Origin: Francisella sp. SYW-9
GTDB taxonomy: Bacteria; Pseudomonadota; Gammaproteobacteria; Francisellales; Francisellaceae
DNA: 64,000 bases
Reading direction: 5' to 3'
Assembly (NCBI RefSeq): GCF_008711465.1
Contig: NZ_VXKQ01000030.1
Coordinates: forward strand, 122,594 to 186,593
A program made the translations under genes and the position numbers. Below, piece by piece: positions 56,111-64,000 of this stretch. The first letter of the stretch is position 1; each line of letters opens with the position of its first letter. The notes under the pieces were generated by a model, which saw nothing but the letters and a program-made list of their open reading frames with translations, was not told the DNA's origin and did not search any database.

Positions 56111-57310
56111 ATGACTTATATAACTAGAAATTCTAAACTATTCCCAATAGTACTTGCTCTATTTGCAGCTCTACCTCCTTTAGCTGTAAATACGTATGCT
56201 CCTGCTATTCCCTTAATTGCTAATGATTTTGGGGTCAGTAACAGCACTGTTCTGACAACATTTGCTACCTATTTTGTAGGCTTCTCTTTTGGTATGCTAT
56301 TTTGGGGTGCCATATCAGATAAATATGGGCGTAAAAATGTCATTATCATAGGCAGTATCATCTATATAATCAGTACTATTTCATGCTCATATAGCCATAA
56401 TTTTCAGATGCTTGAAACTATGAGATTAATCCAAGGGTTAGCAGATTCTGTTGGAGCTGTAGTTGCGTTTTCAATAGCTAGAGACTGTTATAAAGGAGCT
56501 CAGCTTACTAATCTTGTTGCTACAATTATTATGATATTACTTGTAGCACCTATAGTAGCACCAATTATTGGAACTATACTTACAAACTTAACTCACACCT
56601 GGCAAAGTACTTTTCATTTTCTTACATTCTATGGTGTAGTTATGCTTATATGTGCCTGTATAATTGAGGAAACACTAGATCCTAAAGATAGAAAAAGTAG
56701 CCTGATAAAACTAATCCCTGGTTATTTCCAACACTTAATGAACATTAGATTTATGTTAGCTACATTTGCGAGTGGAACTATCTTTGCAGCACTATTTATA
56801 TACATATCATCATCTGCTTTAATATATCTTGGAAGCTATGCTACAGGATCTTTTTGGTACTGCTTTTACTATGGCGTATGCTGTGTTGGTTCTATTTTTG
56901 CAAATATGATTATCAAGAAGAATTCTGTGCACATACAGCAGTTAAGATTCTTATATTATAGTATTGGTCTAATCACTCTAAGTTGTATTATTTTAATAAT
57001 TTTTAACAGTCTCAACTTAGATAACGCTCTGATATACACACTAACCATGCTAGCTCTATGCTCAGGAGTCTCTTTTGCTTCAACATTAATATACTCATTT
57101 ACTATAGATCAGATAGATCATAGTTTTGGAACTGCTAATTCAATAGTAAACTTCACTAAAAATATGATCGCAGCTAGTGGTAGCTATATCGTAAGTTTTT
57201 ATCATGGTAGAGATCTTATAATTGCAGCACCATATGCTCAGTTAGGTTTTTGTATATTAACAATTATCTTATTCTTTGGTGTTTATAAGTTAAATCAAAG
57301 AAACTCTTAG
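56111..57310 (+). CDS. MFS drug efflux transporter, Bcr/CflA type (second copy)
   Basis: 399-residue transporter with the same marks as the one at 12588: AVNTYAPAIPLIANDF near the start, then GMLFWGAISDKYGRKN and the MRLIQGLADS segment. The two are clear paralogues over the whole first half. It lies 27 bp downstream of rnd and converges on DUF2237. Substrate unknown. Confidence 0.88.
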   Translation: MTYITRNSKLFPIVLALFAALPPLAVNTYAPAIPLIANDFGVSNSTVLTTFATYFVGFSFGMLFWGAISDKYGRKNVIIIGSIIYIISTISCSYSHNFQMLETMRLIQGLADSVGAVVAFSIARDCYKGAQLTNLVATIIMILLVAPIVAPIIGTILTNLTHTWQSTFHFLTFYGVVMLICACIIEETLDPKDRKSSLIKLIPGYFQHLMNIRFMLATFASGTIFAALFIYISSSALIYLGSYATGSFWYCFYYGVCCVGSIFANMIIKKNSVHIQQLRFLYYSIGLITLSCIILIIFNSLNLDNALIYTLTMLALCSGVSFASTLIYSFTIDQIDHSFGTANSIVNFTKNMIAASGSYIVSFYHGRDLIIAAPYAQLGFCILTIILFFGVYKLNQRNS

Positions 57311-57311
57311 C

Positions 57312-57689
57312 TTATGCAATGATATTTACATAAGCTTTTTCTAATAGATATTCTTTTTTGATTATCTCAAGTGCTGATTCATGAGTTGCCTCAAGGATAA
57401 CCTCAGGAGCACAATTATTCTCATAGGCTTCTAACCATCGCAAAGCGCATAAGCACCATTTGTCTCCAGGTTTAAGACCTGGAAAATCAAATAATAAATT
57501 TGGTGTTGATAAATCATTACCTCGAGATGCTGTATACTCTAGAAACTCTTTGGTCATTATCGCACATACAACATGACGAGCAGTATCATGCTTATCAGTA
57601 CGGCAAAAACCATCACGATAAAACCCTGTTATTGGAGCTAAACAACATGGTTTTAAATCAGTTCCTAAGACATTTTTTTGATTTGACAT
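57312..57689 (-). CDS. DUF2237 family protein
   Basis: 125 residues. The N-terminus NVLGTDLKPCCLAPITGFYR and the HTARHVVCAIMT-like segment, ending in GDKWCLCALRWLEA, match the DUF2237 family, small cytoplasmic proteins of unknown function with conserved cysteines. It lies downstream of glyS, 76 bp away, on the same strand. Confidence 0.9.
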   Translation of the reverse strand: MSNQKNVLGTDLKPCCLAPITGFYRDGFCRTDKHDTARHVVCAIMTKEFLEYTASRGNDLSTPNLLFDFPGLKPGDKWCLCALRWLEAYENNCAPEVILEATHESALEIIKKEYLLEKAYVNIIA

Positions 57690-57765
57690 ATTAATACATC
57701 ACTAAACATAGTAATAAAACAATAATAGAACAAGAAAGTTATAAAATAAATATTTTATTTAAAGT

Positions 57766-59850
57766 TTAGAGTTTCGATATATCTGCAACATCTGCAAAAA
57801 GTTTATGAAGATTAGCAAGCAGCGTGATTCTATTTTGTCTAACTTTGATATCCTCATCCATAACCATAACATTATCAAAAAATTCACTAACTACCTTATC
57901 TAAACTACTTAGTAGTTCTAAAGCATAGTTATATTCTCTATTTTTTATATATTTTTCAAGATCAGGTGTGACTTCCTCTATACTATAAGCTAATGCTAGC
58001 TCATATTCATTTGCTGTAGATTTGGCTAACTCTATATCATAAGCATCTGCTTTTTCTTTAGCATTTTTAGCTAAAATATTAGCCACACGTTTGTTAGATG
58101 CTATAAGACTTTGTGCTTTATCTAGGTTATTAAAGCTGTTTACAGCTTTTACTCTAGCAGCAAAATCTTTTATCGAATCATAATCAGTATTATTAATAGC
58201 CTCAAAAGTATTTACAGAGATACTTTCATCTTTGTATAAGTTTTTTAACCTATCTATACAGAAAGCTACAATTTCAGTTTTAACATCATCTTTAAGCTCT
58301 AAATTATTAACTTTTTCATAGCTTGCTATAGCAACATCAATAACCTTTTCTAAAGAAATATCAATATTTGTATCTCTTAGTATACGCAATATCCCAATCG
58401 CTGACCTTCTTAGGGCAAATGGATCTTTATTACCAGTTGGCTTTTGTCCAATACCAAATATACCAACTAAAGTATCTAATTTCTCAGCTAAAGCAACACA
58501 TGCTGCCACATCAGTTTTAGGAAGTTCTGCTCCTGAATATTTAGGCCAATATTGTTGCTCTATAGCATCTGCTACAACTTCAGACTCGCCATGTGCTTTT
58601 GCATAATATTTACCAATTATCCCTTGAAGGTCAGTAAACTCAAAAACCATATCAGATATTAAATCTGCTTTAGCTAGTAAGCCAGCTCTATAAGCTTGTT
58701 GTGTATCAATGTTACTTAGCTCGGCTAAGTTTTGTGATATATCAGCTATTCTTTGAGCTTTTTGATACATATTACCAAGTTTATTTTGGAATGTTACATT
58801 CTCTAACTTTGGCAATAGACTATCTAGTGAATGCTTTAAATCGGTATCATAGAAAAAAGCAGCATCTGCTAATCTAGCATTCATAACCTTTTGGTTACCA
58901 GTTGTTACTAGTTCTGGTTTTTTACTTTGGATATTTGAAATTGTGATAAAGTGTGCAACCAAGTTATCATTATTATCTAAAAGAGCAAAACATTTTTGAT
59001 GCTCTTCCATTGAAGATATTAAAGCCTCTTGAGGAACTCTCAAAAAATCTTCATTAAAGCTACATAGCATCGCATTTGGATATTCAATAATAGCGCAAAC
59101 TTCTTCAACTAAATCTTCATCTAAGACAACTTGGTAATTATTTTGTTTAGCGATAGCTTTTGCCTGTTCAACTAGCTTTTGCTTGCGTTGTTCCCAATCT
59201 ACCAACACCATAGCATTAGCTAATAACTCAGCATAATCAGCTATATTCTGAACAGTTATAGCTTCTGGATGATGGAATCTATGTCCATAAGTTATATTAG
59301 ATGCATTATGTCCTAGCATTTGCATATCAACAACATCTTTACCATATAGAGCTAAAACCCAATGTACAGGTCTTACGAACTCAACGGGTGAGTCACCCCA
59401 ACGCATCATTTTTGGAATTGGCAATTGTTTTAGAGCTTTTGTAATAATATCTTGAAGTAATTTTACTGTAGTTTGACCCGTTTGAGTTGTTTTATAAAAT
59501 AGCTTGTCTCCTTTTGGAGTTTCTATAGTATCCAACTGATCTAACTCTACACCACAAGATTTAGCAAATCCTAAACCAACTTTAGTTGGCTCGCCATCTT
59601 TATATGCAATGCTTACCAAAGGTCCCTGCTTTTCAACTACTATGTCATCTTGAGATGATGCTAAATCTTTAATTATAAAAGATAGTCTTCTCGGTGATGC
59701 AAACCACTTTGTTGCAGCAAAATCTATTTTTGCTTCTTTAAGCTGGTTTTCAACACTTGCTAGTAATGATTGAGACAACTTTTTAAGTGCTTTTGGAGGT
59801 AGCTCTTCTGTACCTAGTTCAAATAAAAAATCTTTTGTAACTTTGCTCAT
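57766..59850 (-). CDS. glyS: glycyl-tRNA synthetase beta subunit
   Basis: Beta chain of the heterotetrameric glycyl-tRNA synthetase. 694 residues; N-terminus FLFELGTEELPPKAL, core segments GPLVSIAYKDG, MRWGDSPVEFVRPVHW and KNRVANILAKNA-like C-terminal anticodon-binding portion. The alpha subunit gene glyQ is not adjacent, although in E. coli the two are next to each other. A 172-bp gap separates it from the divergent tatD. Confidence 0.97.
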   Translation of the reverse strand: MSKVTKDFLFELGTEELPPKALKKLSQSLLASVENQLKEAKIDFAATKWFASPRRLSFIIKDLASSQDDIVVEKQGPLVSIAYKDGEPTKVGLGFAKSCGVELDQLDTIETPKGDKLFYKTTQTGQTTVKLLQDIITKALKQLPIPKMMRWGDSPVEFVRPVHWVLALYGKDVVDMQMLGHNASNITYGHRFHHPEAITVQNIADYAELLANAMVLVDWEQRKQKLVEQAKAIAKQNNYQVVLDEDLVEEVCAIIEYPNAMLCSFNEDFLRVPQEALISSMEEHQKCFALLDNNDNLVAHFITISNIQSKKPELVTTGNQKVMNARLADAAFFYDTDLKHSLDSLLPKLENVTFQNKLGNMYQKAQRIADISQNLAELSNIDTQQAYRAGLLAKADLISDMVFEFTDLQGIIGKYYAKAHGESEVVADAIEQQYWPKYSGAELPKTDVAACVALAEKLDTLVGIFGIGQKPTGNKDPFALRRSAIGILRILRDTNIDISLEKVIDVAIASYEKVNNLELKDDVKTEIVAFCIDRLKNLYKDESISVNTFEAINNTDYDSIKDFAARVKAVNSFNNLDKAQSLIASNKRVANILAKNAKEKADAYDIELAKSTANEYELALAYSIEEVTPDLEKYIKNREYNYALELLSSLDKVVSEFFDNVMVMDEDIKVRQNRITLLANLHKLFADVADISKL

Positions 59851-60022
59851 TTACAAACCTTATAAATAAATGTTTATTTCTCGTTAACACTTCCTCAAAT
59901 GTGATGCTAAAGCAACCATATTGAGATCCTAAAACTAATTCAGGATAGCAAAAGTATTATTCTTATAAATATTGAGCTATATTATAACTTAATAACCCAA
60001 AGAATTTAACTAATAATCATAT

Positions 60023-60769
60023 ATGTTTATTGATACTCATTGCCACTTAGATTTTGAAGTTTTTGATATAAATCGTAAAGATTTAATAAATAGGTGTGGT
60101 GATTTAGAGATCAAACACTTCATAAATCCAGCGACTCAAAGAGCTTCATGGAATAATCTAATATCTTTAAATAAAGAATTTAGTAGTATCCATATATGCT
60201 TTGGATTACACCCTATTTTTATAGATAAACACTCTGACTCTGATTTAAATGATTTAGAAGTATATACACAAAAAACATCAACAAAACTAATTGGAGAGAT
60301 TGGCCTTGATAAAAGATTTGAGAATTTTGATAAGCAATTAGAATTATTTTCAGCTCAAACAAGTATTGCAAATAACCTCAATAAAAAGATCATTATCCAT
60401 ACTGTTAAATCGCACAATGAGGTTTTAAAAACTCTGAAAGATCTAAAGTTTAAGCATGGTGGAATAATTCATGCATTTAATGCTAATTATGATATTGCTC
60501 AAAAATATATAGACCTTGGTTTTAAGCTTGGGGTTGGTGGCATACTCTCACACCCAAAGACAAAACTCAAAGATACTTTAAGTAAAATTGACTCTAAAGA
60601 TATAGTTTTAGAAACAGACTCACCAGATATGCCACTTTATAACAGTAATGAAAATATCAATACTCCTAAAAATATACCTAAGATTTTTGAACTCTTAAGC
60701 AATATTTATGATCTAAATCCTGATATACTAAAACAACAAATTTATAATACCAGCTTAGAATTTATCTGA
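60023..60769 (+). CDS. TatD-family hydrolase (deoxyribonuclease)
   Basis: Metal-dependent nuclease/hydrolase. 248 residues with metal ligands: HCHLDFEVF (HxH), [22 protein letters not shown], and [11 protein letters not shown]. It resembles TatD/YjjV proteins; which one is not settled, so no symbol. The recF start follows 1 base after its stop. Confidence 0.92.
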   Translation: MFIDTHCHLDFEVFDINRKDLINRCGDLEIKHFINPATQRASWNNLISLNKEFSSIHICFGLHPIFIDKHSDSDLNDLEVYTQKTSTKLIGEIGLDKRFENFDKQLELFSAQTSIANNLNKKIIIHTVKSHNEVLKTLKDLKFKHGGIIHAFNANYDIAQKYIDLGFKLGVGGILSHPKTKLKDTLSKIDSKDIVLETDSPDMPLYNSNENINTPKNIPKIFELLSNIYDLNPDILKQQIYNTSLEFI

Positions 60770-60770
60770 A

Positions 60771-61820
60771 ATGTATATATCCAATCTACGTCTGCAAAAT
60801 TTTAGGAATATACCTTTTAAAAGTTTTGATTTTAAAGACAATATAAATTTTATAGTTGGTAAAAATGGCTCTGGTAAAACCTCAATTCTTGAAGCAATTT
60901 ATTTCTTATCGCACAGTAGATCATTCCGTAGCTCTCAACTAAATAGAATTATAAATCACGAGGCTGATGAGTTTATAATTTATACAAAATCGTATAATCC
61001 TGATGAGGTAACTATCTCTATATCACGTAGAAAAAATAGTAACAACATTTCAAAACTAAATAGCGAAATTCAAAAAAATCACGCTGAAATCACCCGAACT
61101 TTACCAATACAACTAATGAATCCTGAAAGTTTTAACATCATAAACTCAGGCGCGCAACAACGTTGTAAGGTACTTGATTGGGGAGCTTTTTATCTTGATA
61201 AAACTTTCTTAAGAATATGGCAACAAACTAAATTTCTAGTTAAACAAAGAAACTCAGCACTTAAACAAAACTACCCTTATGCTTATATAACTAGCATAGA
61301 TAAAAAACTTTGTGAGTTTGCCAATATATTAGATACAAAAAGACAAGATTACTTTACAAAGCTAAAGCCAAAGATCTATGAAATCCTTTCGCAATTTAAT
61401 CCAGATTTAAAACTAGAAATTGAATACTCTCGTGGTTGGAACTCGCACAAAGAACTCTCGCAAGTACTTGAAGAATCATTTGATTATGATAATAGATATA
61501 AGGTTACTAATCATGGTCCTCATAAAGCAGACATAGTTCTGACAGTCAATAACAAACCTATACAAGACATCTTCTCACGAGGCCAACAGAAACTTCTTAT
61601 CTGTGCTATTAAGTTAGCCCAAGGTGAGATACATAATATTGAGAATGAAAACAAATGTATTTATCTAATCGATGATATAACCTCAGAATTAGATGCTACT
61701 CATACCAAAACATTATTTAACTATCTAAAAAAGCTAAAATCTCAGGTTTTCATTACCACCACAGAGAGAAATAAAATAGATAATTTTATTGAATTAGACA
61801 GCCATATTATAGAAATATAA
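60771..61820 (+). CDS. recF: DNA repair ATPase RecF
   Basis: SMC-like ATPase helping RecA loading at gaps. 349 residues; Walker [16 protein letters not shown] at residue 27, ABC signature FSRGQQKLL, and Walker [14 protein letters not shown]. Usually recF sits with dnaA-dnaN-gyrB; here it is directly after tatD, so it has moved. It is followed by a frameshifted small gene. Confidence 0.96.
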   Translation: MYISNLRLQNFRNIPFKSFDFKDNINFIVGKNGSGKTSILEAIYFLSHSRSFRSSQLNRIINHEADEFIIYTKSYNPDEVTISISRRKNSNNISKLNSEIQKNHAEITRTLPIQLMNPESFNIINSGAQQRCKVLDWGAFYLDKTFLRIWQQTKFLVKQRNSALKQNYPYAYITSIDKKLCEFANILDTKRQDYFTKLKPKIYEILSQFNPDLKLEIEYSRGWNSHKELSQVLEESFDYDNRYKVTNHGPHKADIVLTVNNKPIQDIFSRGQQKLLICAIKLAQGEIHNIENENKCIYLIDDITSELDATHTKTLFNYLKKLKSQVFITTTERNKIDNFIELDSHIIEI

Positions 61821-61840
61821 ACATTTAGGAATTTATAGTA

Positions 61841-62133
61841 ATGAAAAAATATCACTTACCGTTTTTATAACCGCTCCTATCTTTATATTTGCAGATAATT
61901 TATGTGATGGAAATACTTACCAAATAAATAAATGTTTAAAATCACAAATACAAAAGTATGACAATAAGTTAGATAAGATACAAGACCATGATATTAAAGG
62001 CTTTAAAGAATATCGTGATAAAATATGCTCTGATATTAGCTCTACTTATAAAGGTGGGACTTATAAGTCAGTTAAATATGGTAACTGTGTAATATCTCTT
62101 GATAAGTGGTATTTAGAACAGTTAAAAATATAA
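61841..62133 (+). pseudogene. frameshifted LprI-like exported protein
   Basis: About 97 residues of a small periplasmic protein with a signal peptide. The ATG at 61841 is followed by six A bases; a seventh A would give MKKISLTVFITAP and join the rest of the frame. As read, the start frame ends at once (MKKYHLPFL then stop). The downstream frame runs intact from 61846 to 62133 and has CDGNTYQINKC, KICSDISSTYKGG and VKYGNCVISLDKWYL, with cysteine spacing of the LprI/DUF1311 lysozyme-inhibitor type. Either a recent pseudogene, a slippage-controlled gene or a sequence error. Confidence 0.7.
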
Positions 62134-62142
62134 ATCTTAAAA

Positions 62143-62952
62143 TTAACTACAAGCCCAAAAGCTACTATTTGTACTACAAAAACCATTCGCTTGATTCATT
62201 AATTCAATTGAGTTACGTACTTCATCTTTTATACTACTATCAATATTTGCACTTTCAAGCTGAGCTATAGAGTTAAATGTTATACTAAAATCTTCTCCAT
62301 TATATTTCCCATTAGCATATATTAATCCATTAGGATGTGTATACATTTGATATGTTTCTCTAAATGTACCTGTCTCAGAATCATATACTCCGTCACCATT
62401 ACCCGCACCTTGATAATATCTAGCCTGGAACTGTGAGTTACCATCGATTATAGTTTGATCTTCTCCATAAGAATAACAGGTATAGCCATTCGGGCAATCA
62501 TAACTACCCCACTTATTACTTTCTACTAATTCAACCTGATTATCCATAGAATCTTGATTATCAGTAGTTTCCCTACAACTACTAGGAACTTGAGAATTTG
62601 TTAGACCAATTCCGATACAGCTCCAAACTATTGATCCTGAACTTATTGTTGGAACTAAGGATATTGAAGATCCTGAGACTATTTGCTCTGTACTTAAAAC
62701 AATAGCTCCACCTTCTTCAATACTAGAGCCACTTGGTAAATCGCCTAAATCCTCAACCGTATAATCCAATATTAGATTATTTATAATATATTCAGATGCA
62801 TTTGCCTTAGCTTCTCCTAACTTTTCTAATTCAGAACCTATCTTCGCGCGAATAGTATAATTTGAATACATAGGTGTGACAATTGCAGTTATAATTGCTA
62901 CTATAGCTATAACCACCATTAACTCGACTACTGAAAAACCTTTATTATTCAT
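62143..62952 (-). CDS. type IV pilin-like protein
   Basis: 269-residue pilin or pseudopilin. Short leader MNNKG then FSVVELMVVIAIVAIITAI, a canonical prepilin site (Gly-1, Phe+1, Glu+5) for peptidase PilD. The C-terminal part is a beta-rich head with several cysteines (WSCIG, SSCRE, YDCPNGYTCYS, GFCSTNSSFWACS). Located 13 bp after another pilin-like gene on the same strand. No pilus assembly genes are nearby. In Francisella type IV pilin subunits are spread over several loci. Confidence 0.88.
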   Translation of the reverse strand: MNNKGFSVVELMVVIAIVAIITAIVTPMYSNYTIRAKIGSELEKLGEAKANASEYIINNLILDYTVEDLGDLPSGSSIEEGGAIVLSTEQIVSGSSISLVPTISSGSIVWSCIGIGLTNSQVPSSCRETTDNQDSMDNQVELVESNKWGSYDCPNGYTCYSYGEDQTIIDGNSQFQARYYQGAGNGDGVYDSETGTFRETYQMYTHPNGLIYANGKYNGEDFSITFNSIAQLESANIDSSIKDEVRNSIELMNQANGFCSTNSSFWACS

Positions 62953-62965
62953 GTCAACCTCGTAC

Positions 62966-63661
62966 TTAACTATTAAATAACCTTATCGATTCATCAACAA
63001 ACTGTTGCAATAACTCTGAATCAACAATAGATGGATCTATAGTTAGATTATTTGTATATAAATTTATTAAATAATTAGAATCTTCTTTATATAGTTGAAT
63101 AAGATTAAGTTGATCTATGTATTGAGCTAACCATCTTCTACCATTAATTTGAGTAATTGTGCATTTATATATAGTACAATTAACTGTTATACATTCTTGT
63201 CCATGCTGAATAATAGTGAAACTATCTAAATCTTTTGTAGGATCATATAGTGACTTAACTAGGCTTTTTTGAGATATTAAGCTTCCTTTGCACGGTTTGG
63301 GTATTTGAAATTGATCTAAACCCTTAATAACACAATTCCAAACAATAGCACCTGATGTTAATGTTGGTACTAAAGATATTGATGAGCCAGAAGCTATATC
63401 ATCTGTATTTATAGCTATAGCACCATTAGAGTTTATATGAAAATCTTTAGGAATCTCTTTAAGGCTAGTAAAAGAATAACTCATTACTCCTGATTCATTT
63501 GATATATATTGGGAAATAGACTTTAACTTCTCTAACTCTAAAAGAAGTTTATTTCTTGCTCTATGATTTGCATACATAGGAGCTGATATAGTAATTAAAA
63601 TCGTAGTTAGTGCTATTATTGTTATTAATTCAACGAAAGAAACTCTTTCTTTTGTATCCAT
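62966..63661 (-). CDS. divergent type IV pilin-like protein with altered cleavage site
   Basis: 231 residues, paralogue of the downstream pilin; both share a head segment GSSISLVPT followed by GAIVWNC or GSIVWSC and the same cysteine spacing. The N-terminus is MDTKERVSFVELITIIALTT: the Glu+5 and hydrophobic helix remain, but the Gly at -1 is replaced by Arg and Phe+1 by Val. Processing by prepilin peptidase is therefore doubtful. It may be a non-assembling relative or rely on a different site. First gene of a two-gene unit. Confidence 0.82.
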   Translation of the reverse strand: MDTKERVSFVELITIIALTTILITISAPMYANHRARNKLLLELEKLKSISQYISNESGVMSYSFTSLKEIPKDFHINSNGAIAINTDDIASGSSISLVPTLTSGAIVWNCVIKGLDQFQIPKPCKGSLISQKSLVKSLYDPTKDLDSFTIIQHGQECITVNCTIYKCTITQINGRRWLAQYIDQLNLIQLYKEDSNYLINLYTNNLTIDPSIVDSELLQQFVDESIRLFNS

Positions 63662-63825
63662 AATTGTTTATATACCCCACGCTAAATAATGAGTTATTAG
63701 AATAACAATATACTTTTTTAAAACACATGGTGAAAATTAATAGCACTACTCAAAAAGTAATAGGTAGATTAGTATTTATATAGTAAATATAGTAAAGAAA
63801 TAAAGCATCGATAATAATTATATTA

Positions 63826-64000
63826 GGGGCTGTCCTAGATAAGTTTACTTTAAACTCTCTCTAACCCAGTGTCTAATTAGCTTTAGCTGTTCCTTAGAAT
63901 CACTGTGGTTAAATCTCCACTCACATTCCTTCAAAAACAAGTAAGAATGATCTCTAGGAATACCATTAAATTTTCTCAAATGCCTCTTAGCTTGATTCCA
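63826..64000 (-). mobile_element. IS1016-family element (ISFtu3-like), right part beyond window
   Basis: The element's terminal inverted repeat GGGGCTGTCCTAGATAA begins at 63826 and runs to the end of the window. It matches in complement the repeat ending the remnant at 41486. The transposase gene fills nearly the whole visible part. Confidence 0.85.
63845..64000 (-). CDS. IS1016/IS1595-family transposase, C-terminal 51 residues
   Basis: C-terminal end of a transposase on the minus strand, starting at the window edge. The sequence WNQAKRHLRKFNGIP, then FLKECEWRFNH and a short C-terminus, is the conserved end of IS1016-type (ISXO2-like) DDE transposases. The frame is open and ends normally, 19 bp from the terminal repeat. 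The catalytic part lies outside the window, so I cannot tell whether the copy is intact. Confidence 0.85.
   Translation of the reverse strand, partial: WNQAKRHLRKFNGIPRDHSYLFLKECEWRFNHSDSKEQLKLIRHWVRESLK

Overview
The window is AT-rich gammaproteobacterial chromosome that I read as Francisella. The strongest evidence is gene order: transaldolase, an M17 aminopeptidase, a TolC-like FtlC and alaS at the left, then the tandem FipA/FipB virulence-factor pair (an FKBP_N-only protein followed by a DsbA-type lipoprotein). An IS1016-type transposase end resembling ISFtu3 and tandem GalP-type porters beside galTK fit this. Intact diguanylate cyclase genes and the low number of insertion sequences argue against a highly decayed type A or B F. 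tularensis strain and suggest a novicida-like or environmental species, but I cannot name the species from sequence alone. No rRNA, tRNA or CRISPR array was seen.

Layout. 1-9.3 kb: tal (cut by the window edge), aminopeptidase, ftlC and alaS in one direction, then a small anchored protein, a UvrD/Rep-type helicase and a membrane protein. 9.3-9.6 kb: a 274-bp element bounded by 24-bp inverted repeats, probably a MITE. 9.6-18.5 kb: rsfS, queG, fipA-fipB, a Bcr/CflA exporter, an MsrB-MsrA fusion, TspO, a BCCT betaine/choline-type transporter, an SpoU methyltransferase and a histidine-rich metal-binding protein; much of this concerns disulfide, redox and osmotic stress. 18.5-30.1 kb is the most accessory part: a TackOD1/degenerate-GGDEF protein next to a PAS-GGDEF diguanylate cyclase, thioesterase, glutaredoxin, an Ntn amidase, an orphan NirJ/AhbD-like radical SAM enzyme, a 40-aa lipoprotein, an AbiH-type phage-defence protein, the NAD(P)HX repair enzyme, a YHYH protein and small proteins of unknown function.

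30-38 kb: hydrolase, enolase-superfamily dipeptide epimerase and a DUF819 permease in one operon; glutathione peroxidase; a periplasmic chorismate-mutase-like protein; then gmk-nadA-nadC-nadB for NAD synthesis. 38-41 kb: a large secreted multidomain carbohydrate-active-type protein with a visible promoter and leader hairpin. 41.2-41.5 kb: an internally deleted IS1016-type remnant. 41.6-49 kb: cold-shock type DEAD-box helicase, parvulin, two sugar/H+ symporters and a divergent galT-galK. 48.8-51.4 kb: a tightly overlapped five-gene operon (PP-loop thiolase, TusA, Trm112, KdsB, HIT protein). 51.5-61.8 kb: PAP2 phosphatase, uvrC, DUF4336, rnd, a second Bcr/CflA exporter, DUF2237, glyS, tatD, recF. 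61.8-64 kb: a frameshifted LprI-like gene, two tandem type IV pilin-like genes, one with an abnormal prepilin cleavage site, and the 3' end of an IS1016-family transposase at the window edge.

The more unusual items are the TackOD1/GGDEF pair, the orphan AhbD-like radical SAM protein, the AbiH gene, the MITE, the pilin lacking the Gly(-1) processing residue, and the sulfur-transfer operon. I found no multi-gene system that I could call new with confidence.
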